A stretch of 64,000 nt of DNA, taken from positions 114,049-178,048 of the forward strand of contig NZ_SLVP01000006.1 of the NCBI RefSeq assembly GCF_004345425.1, written 5' to 3'. Both the position numbers and the translations under genes were made by a program. Of this stretch, positions 8,286 to 15,539 are shown in pieces; the first letter of the stretch is position 1, and the number at the start of each line of letters is the position of its first letter. The notes under the pieces were generated by a model. The model saw only the letters and a program-made list of their open reading frames with translations, did not search any database and was not told where the DNA came from. Origin of the DNA: Paenibacillus sp. BK033 (GTDB lineage: Bacteria > Bacillota > Bacilli > Paenibacillales > Paenibacillaceae).

Positions 8286-9170
8286 ATGTTTCATGAGAAG
8301 AAGAGGCAGCAGGTACGCAAAGCGATTATTCCGGCGGGAGGGCTCGGTACGCGCTTCCTTCCCGCGACCAAGGCACAGCCGAAGGAAATGCTTCCGATTA
8401 TCGATAAGCCGGCTATTCAATATATCGTGGAAGAAGCGGTGCAGTCCGGCATCGACAGCATAATAATCGTGAGCGGACGCCATAAGCGGGCGATCGAGGA
8501 TCATTTTGACAAGTCTTACGAATTGGAAAAGGAACTCGAAGAACGCGGCAATGAAGAAATGCTCGCCATCGTCCGGGATATCTCGCATCTGGCCGACATC
8601 TATTATGTCCGCCAGAAGGAACCGCTTGGGCTTGGACACGCGGTTCTGTGCGCGCGTCGTTTTATCGGAGACGAGCCGTTTGCGGTACTGCTTGGCGATG
8701 ACATCCTGCGTTCCGAGCCGCCTTGCCTGCAGCAGATGATCCATCAGTACGAGGATACGGGCTCCTCGGTTATTGCCCTTATGGAGGTGCCCTGGGATCA
8801 GACGCATAAATACGGCATTGCCGCTTTCGATAACGCCGATCCTTCCCGTAACCGCATTCTAGACCTGATCGAGAAGCCGGCCCGAGGTCAGGCGCCATCC
8901 AATTGGGCGGTCGTTGGGCGCTACGTGCTGGATCCGGCGATCTTCGAGCTGCTGGAGAATGCCAAGCCGGGCAAGGCCGGGGAGATACAGCTGACGGACA
9001 GCCTTCAGCAGCTGAATCATATCGCTCCGATTCTGGCACACCGCTTTACGGGCAAACGCCATGACGTCGGCGATAAGCTGGGCTTCGTGAAAGCGACGAT
9101 TGATTTCGCCCTGGAGCGGGAGGATCTGTCGGAGGAGGTCCGCAAATATTTGCGCGAGCGTCTCGGTTGA
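8286..9170 (+). CDS. galU: UTP-glucose-1-phosphate uridylyltransferase
   Basis: 294 residues from the ATG at 8286, preceded by AAAGGGTGA. It makes UDP-glucose from UTP and glucose-1-phosphate, the donor for glycolipids, teichoic acid decoration and exopolysaccharide. The nucleotidyltransferase signature PAGGLGTRFLPATKAQPKEM is near the N-terminus, with GDDIL and GKRHDVGDKLGFVKA further on. Length is standard. It lies 19 bases after a histidine kinase gene and before a terminator, so UDP-glucose supply may be under control of that two-component system. Confidence 0.95.
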   Translation: MFHEKKRQQVRKAIIPAGGLGTRFLPATKAQPKEMLPIIDKPAIQYIVEEAVQSGIDSIIIVSGRHKRAIEDHFDKSYELEKELEERGNEEMLAIVRDISHLADIYYVRQKEPLGLGHAVLCARRFIGDEPFAVLLGDDILRSEPPCLQQMIHQYEDTGSSVIALMEVPWDQTHKYGIAAFDNADPSRNRILDLIEKPARGQAPSNWAVVGRYVLDPAIFELLENAKPGKAGEIQLTDSLQQLNHIAPILAHRFTGKRHDVGDKLGFVKATIDFALEREDLSEEVRKYLRERLG

Positions 9171-9278
9171 GGGATGAACGGAAAAGCACGCTGATGTGAA
9201 GAGGAAACCTCTTGCGCAGCGCGATGAACGAACGGCATGTATATGGTGCCGATTGGAGTAAAATAACGGAAAAGAATG

Positions 9279-9314
9279 AGCCGGTTCCTGGTTATGCAGG
9301 TTCCGGCTATTTTT
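9279..9314 (+). terminator. Terminator after galU
   Basis: AGCCGGTTCCTG pairs with CAGGTTCCGGCT around a 6-base loop, followed by ATTTTT. It closes the regulator-kinase-galU operon. The rest of 9171-9408 holds no gene; a small TTTTCC/GGAAAA hairpin lies at 9343-9359. Confidence 0.85.
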
Positions 9315-9432
9315 ATGGAAAGGGCTGGAGAAACTTTTTTTATTTTCCGTAAAGGAAAAATGGAGATCATTTATTTTTTCATATAGAATAGATAAGAGAT
9401 ATAAAGAGATGAACAACTCAAGCTGGAGGAGA

Positions 9433-10683
9433 ATGAAATTGTATTGCCATCATTGCGTCAGGGAGCATGATGCGGATGCCGTATACTGCAGCAGGTGCGG
9501 CAGGCTGCTGGAGCCACAGCGAAATTTGCAGCAAGGAACAGAGGATCAGGCGGCAGCATTGGAAGAATGGGATATAGCAAAGGACCAAGCAAGCTCGGCA
9601 TTGGAGACGTCGCAACCGCCGTTAAAGCAGACTGGCCGGGGCAATTTGTTCATTGGACTGATTCCCGTCATTTTACTCGTTGGTATTGCGGCGGTGCTGT
9701 TGTCCTATTATTTATATGAAACCAGATTAAATAACCGCGTGCTGGATTGGCAGAGTACGGCCAGACAAGAGGCGTTGGCGGGTAAATACGAGGAGGCATT
9801 CCGGCAGCTGAACAAAGCGGCGGATGCGCGTCCGGATTTTAAGCCGGTGCAGGCGGATTTGAAGGTTGTGGAGGAAGCTTTATCGCTTGACCGCACGTTG
9901 ACGGAAATTCAGCAGCGTCTGGACGACCAGGACCTGGGCGAAGCTTCCATTCAGCTGGAGCAGGTGAAGTCGAAGCTTCGCGGCCGCGAGGAGCCGATTT
10001 TTGGCAGAGTGCGGGATCAGGTTGGCGAAATGTCGACGAAGGTGACGGTGCTTCAAGTATCGGCGGAATATGAGAGCATGAACGGCATTGACGACCTTGC
10101 CGGCGAATATAACCAGGTGAAGGGCCTGTCCGGCGACGAGGCGCTTGCGCTGCGGCAGAAGATTGAAGCGAAGATTGCGGCTATCAGCTATGATGAGGCC
10201 GATGAGATGCGGAAGAAGAAGAATTTCTCGGCGGCTATTACGGCAGCGCAAAAGGGACTCATCTACGCGCCTGACAACGATAAGCTGGCTAAGCTGTACG
10301 ACCGGATAGTCGTGGAGAAGAAAAACTTCGAAGACGCGGAGCAGCAGCGGATCGAGCAGGCCATGCAGAAGGCGGCGGAAGAGGATCTGATCAATCAGAC
10401 GGCGGCGGTTAAGGTGAAGCATATCGATGCGCAGCTTGATCTTTTTGGCGATTTTAACGTGAAGGGAGAACTGCTCAACGCAGCCACCCGGCCGATTTAC
10501 TCCGTAGTCATTGAGTATACGGTTCATGACTCGGAAGGAAAAGCGATTACAACGGGCAAAGTGGATGCAACCCCTTCTTACATTGAGGCGGGCGAGACGT
10601 TCAGCTTCTCCTTTGTGGTTCATCATGTGCAGGATGAGAATGCAACAGTGGCTATCGATCATATGACTTGGTATTTGGATTAG
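9433..10683 (+). CDS. Zinc-ribbon membrane protein with helical repeats and a beta-sandwich tail
   Basis: About 416 residues. The N-terminal zinc ribbon has Cys5, Cys8, Cys19 and Cys22 (YCHHC and YCSRCG). One transmembrane helix (about 72-94) follows, then a mostly helical, TPR-like stretch (about 100-310, for example EALAGKYEEAFRQLNKAADA). The C-terminal domain of about 95 residues resembles FxLYD-type extracytoplasmic domains (VKGELLNAATRPIYSVVIEYTV). The ribbon would be cytoplasmic and the rest outside. The start is ambiguous: GGAGGAG lies only 3 bases before ATG 9433 but fits TTG 9439 well; ATG 9409 is less likely. An HtrA-like protease follows after 12 bases, so the pair probably works together. 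Role unknown. Confidence 0.85.
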   Translation: MKLYCHHCVREHDADAVYCSRCGRLLEPQRNLQQGTEDQAAALEEWDIAKDQASSALETSQPPLKQTGRGNLFIGLIPVILLVGIAAVLLSYYLYETRLNNRVLDWQSTARQEALAGKYEEAFRQLNKAADARPDFKPVQADLKVVEEALSLDRTLTEIQQRLDDQDLGEASIQLEQVKSKLRGREEPIFGRVRDQVGEMSTKVTVLQVSAEYESMNGIDDLAGEYNQVKGLSGDEALALRQKIEAKIAAISYDEADEMRKKKNFSAAITAAQKGLIYAPDNDKLAKLYDRIVVEKKNFEDAEQQRIEQAMQKAAEEDLINQTAAVKVKHIDAQLDLFGDFNVKGELLNAATRPIYSVVIEYTVHDSEGKAITTGKVDATPSYIEAGETFSFSFVVHHVQDENATVAIDHMTWYLD

Positions 10684-10695
10684 GGGAAATTCGTC

Positions 10696-11850
10696 ATGAA
10701 AAAAGGAACATGGATTAGTCTCATCGCGTCTGTGGCGGTTCTTTTGGCGGGAGCGGGCACCGCTGCTTATATCCATGCGGAGGTGCCGAAGCAGCTAAGC
10801 GGCCTGCCTCTGCTCGCTGATGCTAACGCTGGTGCGCCCAAGTCGTTAAAGGATATTATTTACGCAACGCAAAAGCTTGTTGTCATGATCGAAACCGAGG
10901 ACGGCACGCAGGGCTCCGGCTTCGTCTATAACGATAAGGGCGACCTGATTACCAATGCCCATGTGGTTGCCGGGGCAAGCAAGGTTACGGTGAAAACGGC
11001 GGACGCGAAAGAGCTCGAAGGAGATGTCATTGGCATCAGCACGGAGACCGACGTTGCGGTCGTACGGGTTGCAGGACTTGCGGGAGTGGAGCCTCTTGCG
11101 ATGGTGCGCAAGGAAAGAGCGGAGATTGGCGACGAGGTTATCGCGATCGGCAGTCCGCTTGGCTTCCAGAATACCGTTACAACCGGCATTGTCAGCGGAT
11201 TAGGCCGGAGCTTCGAGATCAAGCCTTACACGTATAACGATCTGTACCAGATCTCGGCGCCGATCGCGCCGGGCAACAGCGGCGGACCGCTGGTCGACAA
11301 GAAGACAGGTGAGGTTCTGGGCATCAACTCTGCCGGAATCGAGCAAAGCTCCATAGGCTTCAGCATACCTATCGTTAACGTGCTGGACATGGCCGAGGCC
11401 TGGTCGGAGCATCCGATGAAGACGCTGCCCGAATGGAAGCCGGCCGAGGATGACAGCAACGTGAAGAAGGACGCATCGATTACCGAGTATGCGGAATATT
11501 TGGTTACGCACTTTTACGACAGTCTTAATAATGCCGACTACGTTTACGCGTACTCCCTGCTTGGCGGCAACTGGAAGCTGGGCACCAGCTACGAAGTGTT
11601 CCGTCAGGGCTACATGATGACCCGGAACGTGGTTATCGACAACATTCACGTCACGAAGGAAAGCAACGACGAAGCGATCGTTACGGCAATCATTTCGGTT
11701 GATGAACGGGTGGACGGGGAATACCGGCTCAGCAAGTATCAGGTTACCTATGACGTTGGCTACGAGAACGATCAGCTGAAGCTGATCAGCGGCAAAGGGA
11801 AAGTCATCAAGCAAGGCGAAGAGCAAGATAAGCCTACCAAGGCTAAATGA
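10696..11850 (+). CDS. HtrA/DegP-like serine protease without PDZ domain
   Basis: 384 residues. An N-terminal hydrophobic segment (about 7-26) anchors or exports it. The trypsin-like domain (about 52-235) has the full triad: His89 in TNAHVVAG, Asp119 in TETDVAVV and Ser195 in APGNSGGPLV. Instead of the usual PDZ domain, the last 130 residues (from about 255) form an alpha/beta segment resembling an NTF2-like fold (EYLVTHFYDSLNNADYVYAY). GGGGAAATT precedes the ATG. It is the second gene of a pair with the zinc-ribbon membrane protein. It probably acts on misfolded or signalling proteins at the cell surface; the substrate is unknown. Confidence 0.9.
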   Translation: MKKGTWISLIASVAVLLAGAGTAAYIHAEVPKQLSGLPLLADANAGAPKSLKDIIYATQKLVVMIETEDGTQGSGFVYNDKGDLITNAHVVAGASKVTVKTADAKELEGDVIGISTETDVAVVRVAGLAGVEPLAMVRKERAEIGDEVIAIGSPLGFQNTVTTGIVSGLGRSFEIKPYTYNDLYQISAPIAPGNSGGPLVDKKTGEVLGINSAGIEQSSIGFSIPIVNVLDMAEAWSEHPMKTLPEWKPAEDDSNVKKDASITEYAEYLVTHFYDSLNNADYVYAYSLLGGNWKLGTSYEVFRQGYMMTRNVVIDNIHVTKESNDEAIVTAIISVDERVDGEYRLSKYQVTYDVGYENDQLKLISGKGKVIKQGEEQDKPTKAK

Positions 11851-11860
11851 GCGAAGGAAA

Positions 11861-11893
11861 GGCCGCGGGCACAGCCCCGCGGTCATTTTTTTT
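11861..11893 (+). terminator. Terminator after the protease gene
   Basis: A GC-rich hairpin (GGCCGCGGG / CCCGCGGTC with one G-U pair, loop CACAGC) is followed by ATTTTTTTT. It ends the zinc-ribbon/protease operon. Confidence 0.9.
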
Positions 11894-12452
11894 GCATGCC
11901 CTATAAGGGAAGGAGCGGCTCGCCTGTTTACTAGCGTTAAAGTTCCAGCTTCCTCATCACCGCATGCGCCTCCCGGCTCGAGTTGAGGCTTGACCGCCGA
12001 AGTGTGACTGAGCATTGCGTGCCGCAATGGCGATTCTGAAGATGCACGCGCTCCATTCCCGTAATATAGCGATGGTGAACTCCGGCGAAAAAAACTTGTT
12101 AGCTAAAGAACTTGGTCCGCTACGCTGCACGTATTGCATCATAATGGAGTCTTTGAGTGACGTAACGCCAAATATCCTGCACGGAGTTCAGGATATTTGG
12201 TTTGGGGGTAGCCATATTCCCTCGATTTGGAGAAATATCGTGTACGATGTGCAGCATATTTCGCTCAGTCCTGCCTTATTGGTTGAATATGCCGCATTTC
12301 GTGCAACGTGCATCCAGGCATACCGAGTCGTGCGATGAAATTATGATTTCGATAGGCGGTTATCCGCCTTTCAGGAGGGAGAATCGGCAAGAATATGGAG
12401 CTGAAAGACTGGAAACAGCCTATAGGCGGGAGAACGGCATGGCGCATCGCCC
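11894..12452. repeat. Gene-free intergenic stretch with hairpin repeats
   Basis: No frame here has a ribosome binding site plus recognisable protein. It contains a perfect 12-bp-arm palindrome at 12168-12200 (CCAAATATCCTG / CAGGATATTTGG, 9-base loop). Related units follow at about 12255-12320, such as GTGCAGCATATTTCGCTC and CCGCATTTCGTGCAACG. A small hairpin AGGCGG/CCGCCT lies near 12353-12368. The ATATCCTGCA and GCATTTCGTGCAA cores recur at 52.7 kb, so this is a dispersed repeat family. Confidence 0.55.
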
Positions 12453-12489
12453 CAAAAGAAAGCTGGGAGTCCGTATCGGCCTCCCAGCT
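12453..12489 (-). terminator. Terminator of the GPGPFPP-repeat gene
   Basis: On the minus strand AGCTGGGAG (12489-12481) pairs with CTCCCAGCT (12469-12461), followed by TTCTTTTGG. It lies just downstream of the stop at 12502. Confidence 0.75.
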
Positions 12490-12501
12490 CGGTTTTATTC
12501 T

Positions 12502-13242
12502 TTATACCTCTTCCGGATCGTAAGTGGCAAAGTGTTCGGCAACGTTCAGATGGGCAATATCCGTCAGCTCCTGCTGCAGTTTATCCTCTTCGTCAGCCCT
12601 TCCGGTTACGGAGAAAAACAGCTCGATTGCAACCGTATCAAAGCGTTGTACCGGGAAAGTCAGCAGCGTTTGCGGTATGACGCGGCCATTCAAGCGGAGA
12701 ACAAACTGAATTGGTCCGCCGATCGGAATGCCGCTTACCGAAGCAATCTGGCCGTTAAACGAGAAACGTACAACGCCGGTTGCCGCAAGAGAATCGCGAA
12801 TGCTCATGCCCGGCCAGAACCTTACACGATAAGAATTCGTCACGTTCGGGAAGAAACGTCCCCCGTTAATGACGACAGTTACATATGCCGGCCCCGGTTG
12901 TGGAGGGAATGGAGGAAACGGCGGGAATGGGAAAAACGGTGGAAATGGCCCCGGCGGGAATGGCCCCGGCCCCGGCGGGAACGGTCCTGGTCCCGGCGGG
13001 AACGGTCCTGGTCCCGGTGGGAACGGCCCTGGCCCCGGCGGGAACGGTCCTGGTCCTGGCGGGAACGGTCCTGGCCCCGGCGGGAACGGTCCTGGTCCAG
13101 GACCTGGGCCCGGACCAGGACCCGGGCCAGGAGGTGGCGGAGGCGGTGCAGGCATTAACGTCCGCGTGCCCCCGCAGCCGCAGTTGCTCACAACGGTGTT
13201 GTTGCCTTTCCCTTCGATATACTTATAAGTATAGCTGCTCAT
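12502..13242 (-). CDS. Proline/glycine-rich repeat protein with a C-terminal DUF4430-like domain
   Basis: 246 residues. A short N-terminus with NCGCGG and a run of prolines is followed by seven tandem GPGPFPP heptads (about 52-100), then phenylalanine/proline-rich FFPFPPFPPFPPQPGP. From about residue 117 there is an ordered domain (YVTVVINGGRFFP, PGMSIRDSLAATG, FNGQIASVSGIPIGG, LRLNGRVIP) that resembles the ubiquitin-like DUF4430 fold; that match is by eye. An acidic tail ends DPEEV. GAAGGAG lies 13 bases before the ATG. No signal peptide or membrane helix is seen. The rigid repeat plus small domain suggests a structural, possibly spore-coat or surface-associated, protein; that is inference. 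It is a single-gene unit. Confidence 0.75.
   Translation of the reverse strand: MSSYTYKYIEGKGNNTVVSNCGCGGTRTLMPAPPPPPPGPGPGPGPGPGPGPFPPGPGPFPPGPGPFPPGPGPFPPGPGPFPPGPGPFPPGPGPFPPGPFPPFFPFPPFPPFPPQPGPAYVTVVINGGRFFPNVTNSYRVRFWPGMSIRDSLAATGVVRFSFNGQIASVSGIPIGGPIQFVLRLNGRVIPQTLLTFPVQRFDTVAIELFFSVTGRADEEDKLQQELTDIAHLNVAEHFATYDPEEV
12948..13131 (-). repeat. Coding 21-bp tandem repeat (GPGPFPP heptads)
   Basis: Seven near-identical 21-bp units encode the heptads, with third-position variation between GGC, GGT, CCC and CCT codons. They are flanked by shorter GP dipeptide repeats. Such an array is prone to unit gain or loss. Confidence 0.8.
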
Positions 13243-13323
13243 GCGTTTTGTCAGACTCCTTCGTATGACAGATTAGGCAATCATCCTGATTCATCTTATG
13301 CGGCGGATGCCTATCCGTGTGCA

Positions 13324-13339
13324 CGAAGCAGCTGCTTCG
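13324..13339. repeat. Perfect 16-bp palindrome
   Basis: CGAAGCAGCTGCTTCG reads the same on both strands. It lies between the sodA terminator and the promoter side of the GPGPFPP gene. It resembles the hairpin part of the repeats near 23.97 and 36.52 kb. Function unknown. Confidence 0.5.
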
Positions 13340-13360
13340 GGAGCTTATTGCGACAAAAAT

Positions 13361-13391
13361 AAAAAAAGGCTGCCCCAAAGGGACAGCCTTG
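13361..13391 (-). terminator. Terminator of sodA
   Basis: On the minus strand AAGGCTGTCCC pairs with GGGGCAGCCTT around a short loop, followed by TTTTT. It lies 20 bases after the sodA stop. Confidence 0.9.
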
Positions 13392-13410
13392 TCTGCATTC
13401 AACCAACTGC

Positions 13411-14025
13411 TTATTTAACAGCTGCTTCGTAACGTTTGCCAACTTCAGCCCAGTTTACAACGTTCCAGAACGCTGCAATGTAGTCAGGGCGTTTGTTTTG
13501 GTAGTTCAGGTAGTAAGCATGCTCCCAAACGTCCAGACCAAGGATAGGCGTTTCGCCTTCGAAGATCGGGCTGTCTTGGTTAGGCAGGCTCGATACTTTC
13601 AGCTTGCCGTCTTTAACGGATAGCCAAGCCCAGCCGCTGCCGAAGCGAGTTGTAGCTGCTTTCGCGAATTCAGCTTTGAACGCGTCGAAGCCGCCCAGTT
13701 CGCTGTCGATTGCCGCAGCAAGTGCGCCAGTTGGAGCGCCGCCGCCGTTAGGGCCGATAACTTCCCAGAACAGGGAGTGGTTTGCATGGCCGCCGCCGTT
13801 GTTGCGGACAGCCGTTTTGATTGCTTCCGGAACGATTGCCAGGTTGTTAGCCAGCAGTTCTTCCAGGGACTTGTCTTGCAGCTCAGGAGCTTGTTCCAGA
13901 GCAGCGTTCAGGTTTGTTACATAAGTGTTGTGGTGACGGCCGTGGTGGATTTCCATTGTCAGCGCGTCGATATGCGGTTCAAGAGCGTCCTTAGCGTAAG
14001 GCAAAGCAGGTAATTGATGAGCCAT
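13411..14025 (-). CDS. sodA: Superoxide dismutase, Mn/Fe family
   Basis: 204 residues converting superoxide to peroxide and oxygen in the cytoplasm. Metal ligands are in place: a His of the pair at 27-28 in TMEIHHGRHH, His82 in GGGHANHSLFW, and Asp164 and His168 in DVWEHAYYLNY. GGGAGGCTGTTAATC precedes the ATG. The family uses Mn or Fe; sequence of this kind in Firmicutes is usually Mn type, but that is not proved here. It is a single-gene transcript with a good promoter and a palindrome over the -35 region. Confidence 0.97.
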   Translation of the reverse strand: MAHQLPALPYAKDALEPHIDALTMEIHHGRHHNTYVTNLNAALEQAPELQDKSLEELLANNLAIVPEAIKTAVRNNGGGHANHSLFWEVIGPNGGGAPTGALAAAIDSELGGFDAFKAEFAKAATTRFGSGWAWLSVKDGKLKVSSLPNQDSPIFEGETPILGLDVWEHAYYLNYQNKRPDYIAAFWNVVNWAEVGKRYEAAVK

Positions 14026-14069
14026 GATTAACAGCCTCCCATAAATAGGTTATGTAAAACTCTTCTCAT

Positions 14070-14098
14070 ATTATCCCTTATCCGAGTACATAAATCAA
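14070..14098 (-). promoter_or_regulatory. Predicted sigma-A promoter of sodA
   Basis: On the minus strand TTGATT (14098-14093), 17 bases, then GATAAT (14075-14070), about 45 bases before the ATG. Spacing is ideal and each box has one or two mismatches. Confidence 0.65.
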
Positions 14099-14109
14099 CA
14101 TTAATGTTG
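14096..14109. promoter_or_regulatory. Perfect 14-bp palindrome over the sodA -35 box, candidate operator
   Basis: CAACATTAATGTTG is self-complementary and overlaps the first bases of the sodA -35 element, the usual place for a dimeric repressor. It does not fit the PerR or Fur box patterns I know. Confidence 0.4.
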
Positions 14110-14227
14110 CGAAAGTCGAATGGTGGCGGACAAAGTCGTACGAGTTGTAGAGTGTCACGGAAGTCGCGGAAATATGCAAAAACATTAGAAAACGAGCCAA
14201 ATTCAGAGCAAACCGCTAATAAATACA

Positions 14228-14255
14228 TGTAAGCGCTTAAAATAAAGCGTTTTCA
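14228..14255. promoter_or_regulatory. Two adjacent cre-like sites
   Basis: TGTAAGCGCTTAAA (14228-14241) matches the CcpA consensus TGWAARCGYTWNCW at 13 of 14 positions. ATAAAGCGTTTTCA (14242-14255) follows directly and matches at 12. They lie between the divergent sodA and GNAT genes, about 130-150 bases from either promoter region. Catabolite control is possible but not shown. The rest of 14110-14380 is AT-rich with no gene. Confidence 0.45.
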
Positions 14256-14380
14256 ACGGAATACAGCAAATTTCTTTAAAATTTTTAAGTTATTTTTAAG
14301 ACAAAAAGAGGATTTCGTTAAAAAATGTCGTAAAATATATAAATGCAGCACTATGACAAGGTATAGAAGGTGTATAATTA

Positions 14381-14803
14381 ATGAACGTTCGTTCCTTCCA
14401 GTTGTCTGACTACAGACCTGTCACTACACTCCTTGAGGAAGTATTGTCTGAAGAGTGTTACGAACAAACGATGGAAGCTTTTGCGCGTCAATTGTCATGG
14501 GACAGTGAGCTTGTACTTGTCGCTGTCGAAGAGTCGGAAATTGTAGGTATGATCATCGGCACGATTGATAATAACAAAGGTTATTATTATCGTATCGCTG
14601 TTCATACGGAATATCGTCGCCAAGGAATTGGCAAGGCGCTTATACAAGCTTTGCGGCAGCGCTTCGAGCAGCGCAACGTTTCCAAAATATTAATTACCGC
14701 CGACGAGCATAATGAACCGGTGTTGCCGTTATACGAAGCGATGGGTTATGCTTCGAACGACTTTTTCCGTTCATTCCAGAAATTAAGTATTGTAGCAGGC
14801 TAA
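14381..14803 (+). CDS. GNAT family N-acetyltransferase
   Basis: 140 residues, a typical single-domain acetyl-CoA-dependent acetyltransferase. The acetyl-CoA pyrophosphate loop is clear in AVHTEYRRQGIGKALIQAL (motif A). The C-terminal EAMGYASNDFFRSF matches the usual end of the fold. GAAGGTG precedes the ATG, and TATAAT lies immediately upstream, too close to the start to serve as its -10. The substrate amine cannot be predicted. A terminator follows, so it is probably transcribed alone. Confidence 0.92.
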   Translation: MNVRSFQLSDYRPVTTLLEEVLSEECYEQTMEAFARQLSWDSELVLVAVEESEIVGMIIGTIDNNKGYYYRIAVHTEYRRQGIGKALIQALRQRFEQRNVSKILITADEHNEPVLPLYEAMGYASNDFFRSFQKLSIVAG

Positions 14804-14841
14804 ACGGCTGCCAAATTCAGCCTAATAGCCATATTGTGCAG

Positions 14842-14889
14842 GGCATATCTGCATCGCCATTGCTTTTGGCGGTCAGATATGCTTTTCTA
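14842..14889 (+). terminator. Terminator after the GNAT gene
   Basis: GGCATATCTG pairs with CAGATATGC; an inner hairpin CGCCATT...TTGGCG extends it, and TTTTCTATTT follows. Confidence 0.7.
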
Positions 14890-14974
14890 TTTAAAAGGAC
14901 TATTGTTTGGAACATACGAACGGGGCGCTTGATGCCGCCCTTGGCCCGTTTCACAATAAGTAAGGAGAGGCGTC

Positions 14975-15532
14975 ATGGACATTTATCGGCACTGCGTTAT
15001 CAAAAGCTTCAAGCACGACGGTCATATTCACCGAACATGGCAGCGCAACTACCTTGTGCCGGCGGAACGGCTTGCGCCGGAGCACAGGGATAACCAAATC
15101 ATTGTGCTTATAAATCGCCAGACGCCTATTGTGGAATCCGACGGCAAGCAATGGATCAGCCGCGTGCCGGCGGTATCGTTCTTTATTCCGGGTGAATGGT
15201 TTAATGTCGTAGCGCTGCTGGAAGACAGCGGCATCCGTTATTATTGCAACATCGCATCTCCTCCTTATTTGCAGGGGGACGTGCTTACTTATATCGATTA
15301 CGATCTGGATGTGATCCGCACGACGGAAGGCAACCGCTATGTCGTGGATCAGGACGAGTACCAGATGCACAAGCTGGCTTATCATTATCCGCAGATGGTA
15401 GAGGACAAGGTTCAGCAAGGGTTGGCTGCGCTGCTCAAACGAATGGACGAGGGAGCCGTGCCTTTCCAGGATGACATTGTCCAAAGCTACTATGCAGACT
15501 GGCATAGCACCTGCGGGGAAAGCGAGGGGTAG
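14975..15532 (+). CDS. DUF402 family nucleoside tri-/diphosphate phosphatase-like protein
   Basis: 185 residues matching the YgaC/Ntdp group of Firmicutes. Members dephosphorylate nucleoside tri- and diphosphates using divalent metal. The beta-barrel core holds the conserved acidic stretch TYIDYDLDVI followed by DQDEYQMHKLAYHYP. A helical C-terminus ends the chain. AAGGAGAGGCGTC precedes the ATG. The signal peptidase gene starts 7 bases after its stop, so the two are probably co-transcribed. Family assignment is firm; in vivo role is not established. Confidence 0.9.
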   Translation: MDIYRHCVIKSFKHDGHIHRTWQRNYLVPAERLAPEHRDNQIIVLINRQTPIVESDGKQWISRVPAVSFFIPGEWFNVVALLEDSGIRYYCNIASPPYLQGDVLTYIDYDLDVIRTTEGNRYVVDQDEYQMHKLAYHYPQMVEDKVQQGLAALLKRMDEGAVPFQDDIVQSYYADWHSTCGESEG

Positions 15533-15539
15533 GCTAAAG

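Noticed and set aside
12948..13131. Tandem repeats considered as a CRISPR array
   Set aside because: The 21-bp units are contiguous, without spacers, and encode protein heptads.
12202..13158. 318-residue plus-strand frame across the gap and the repeat gene
   Set aside because: Ends in an Arg/Trp repeat that is the shadow of the GPGPFPP array; no start site.
12869..13228. Plus-strand frame encoding a GNGPGPG collagen-like protein opposite the GPGPFPP gene
   Set aside because: It is the mirror of the 21-bp repeat, has no ribosome binding site, and lacks a folded domain; the minus-strand frame has a terminator, a start site and a non-repetitive C-terminal domain.
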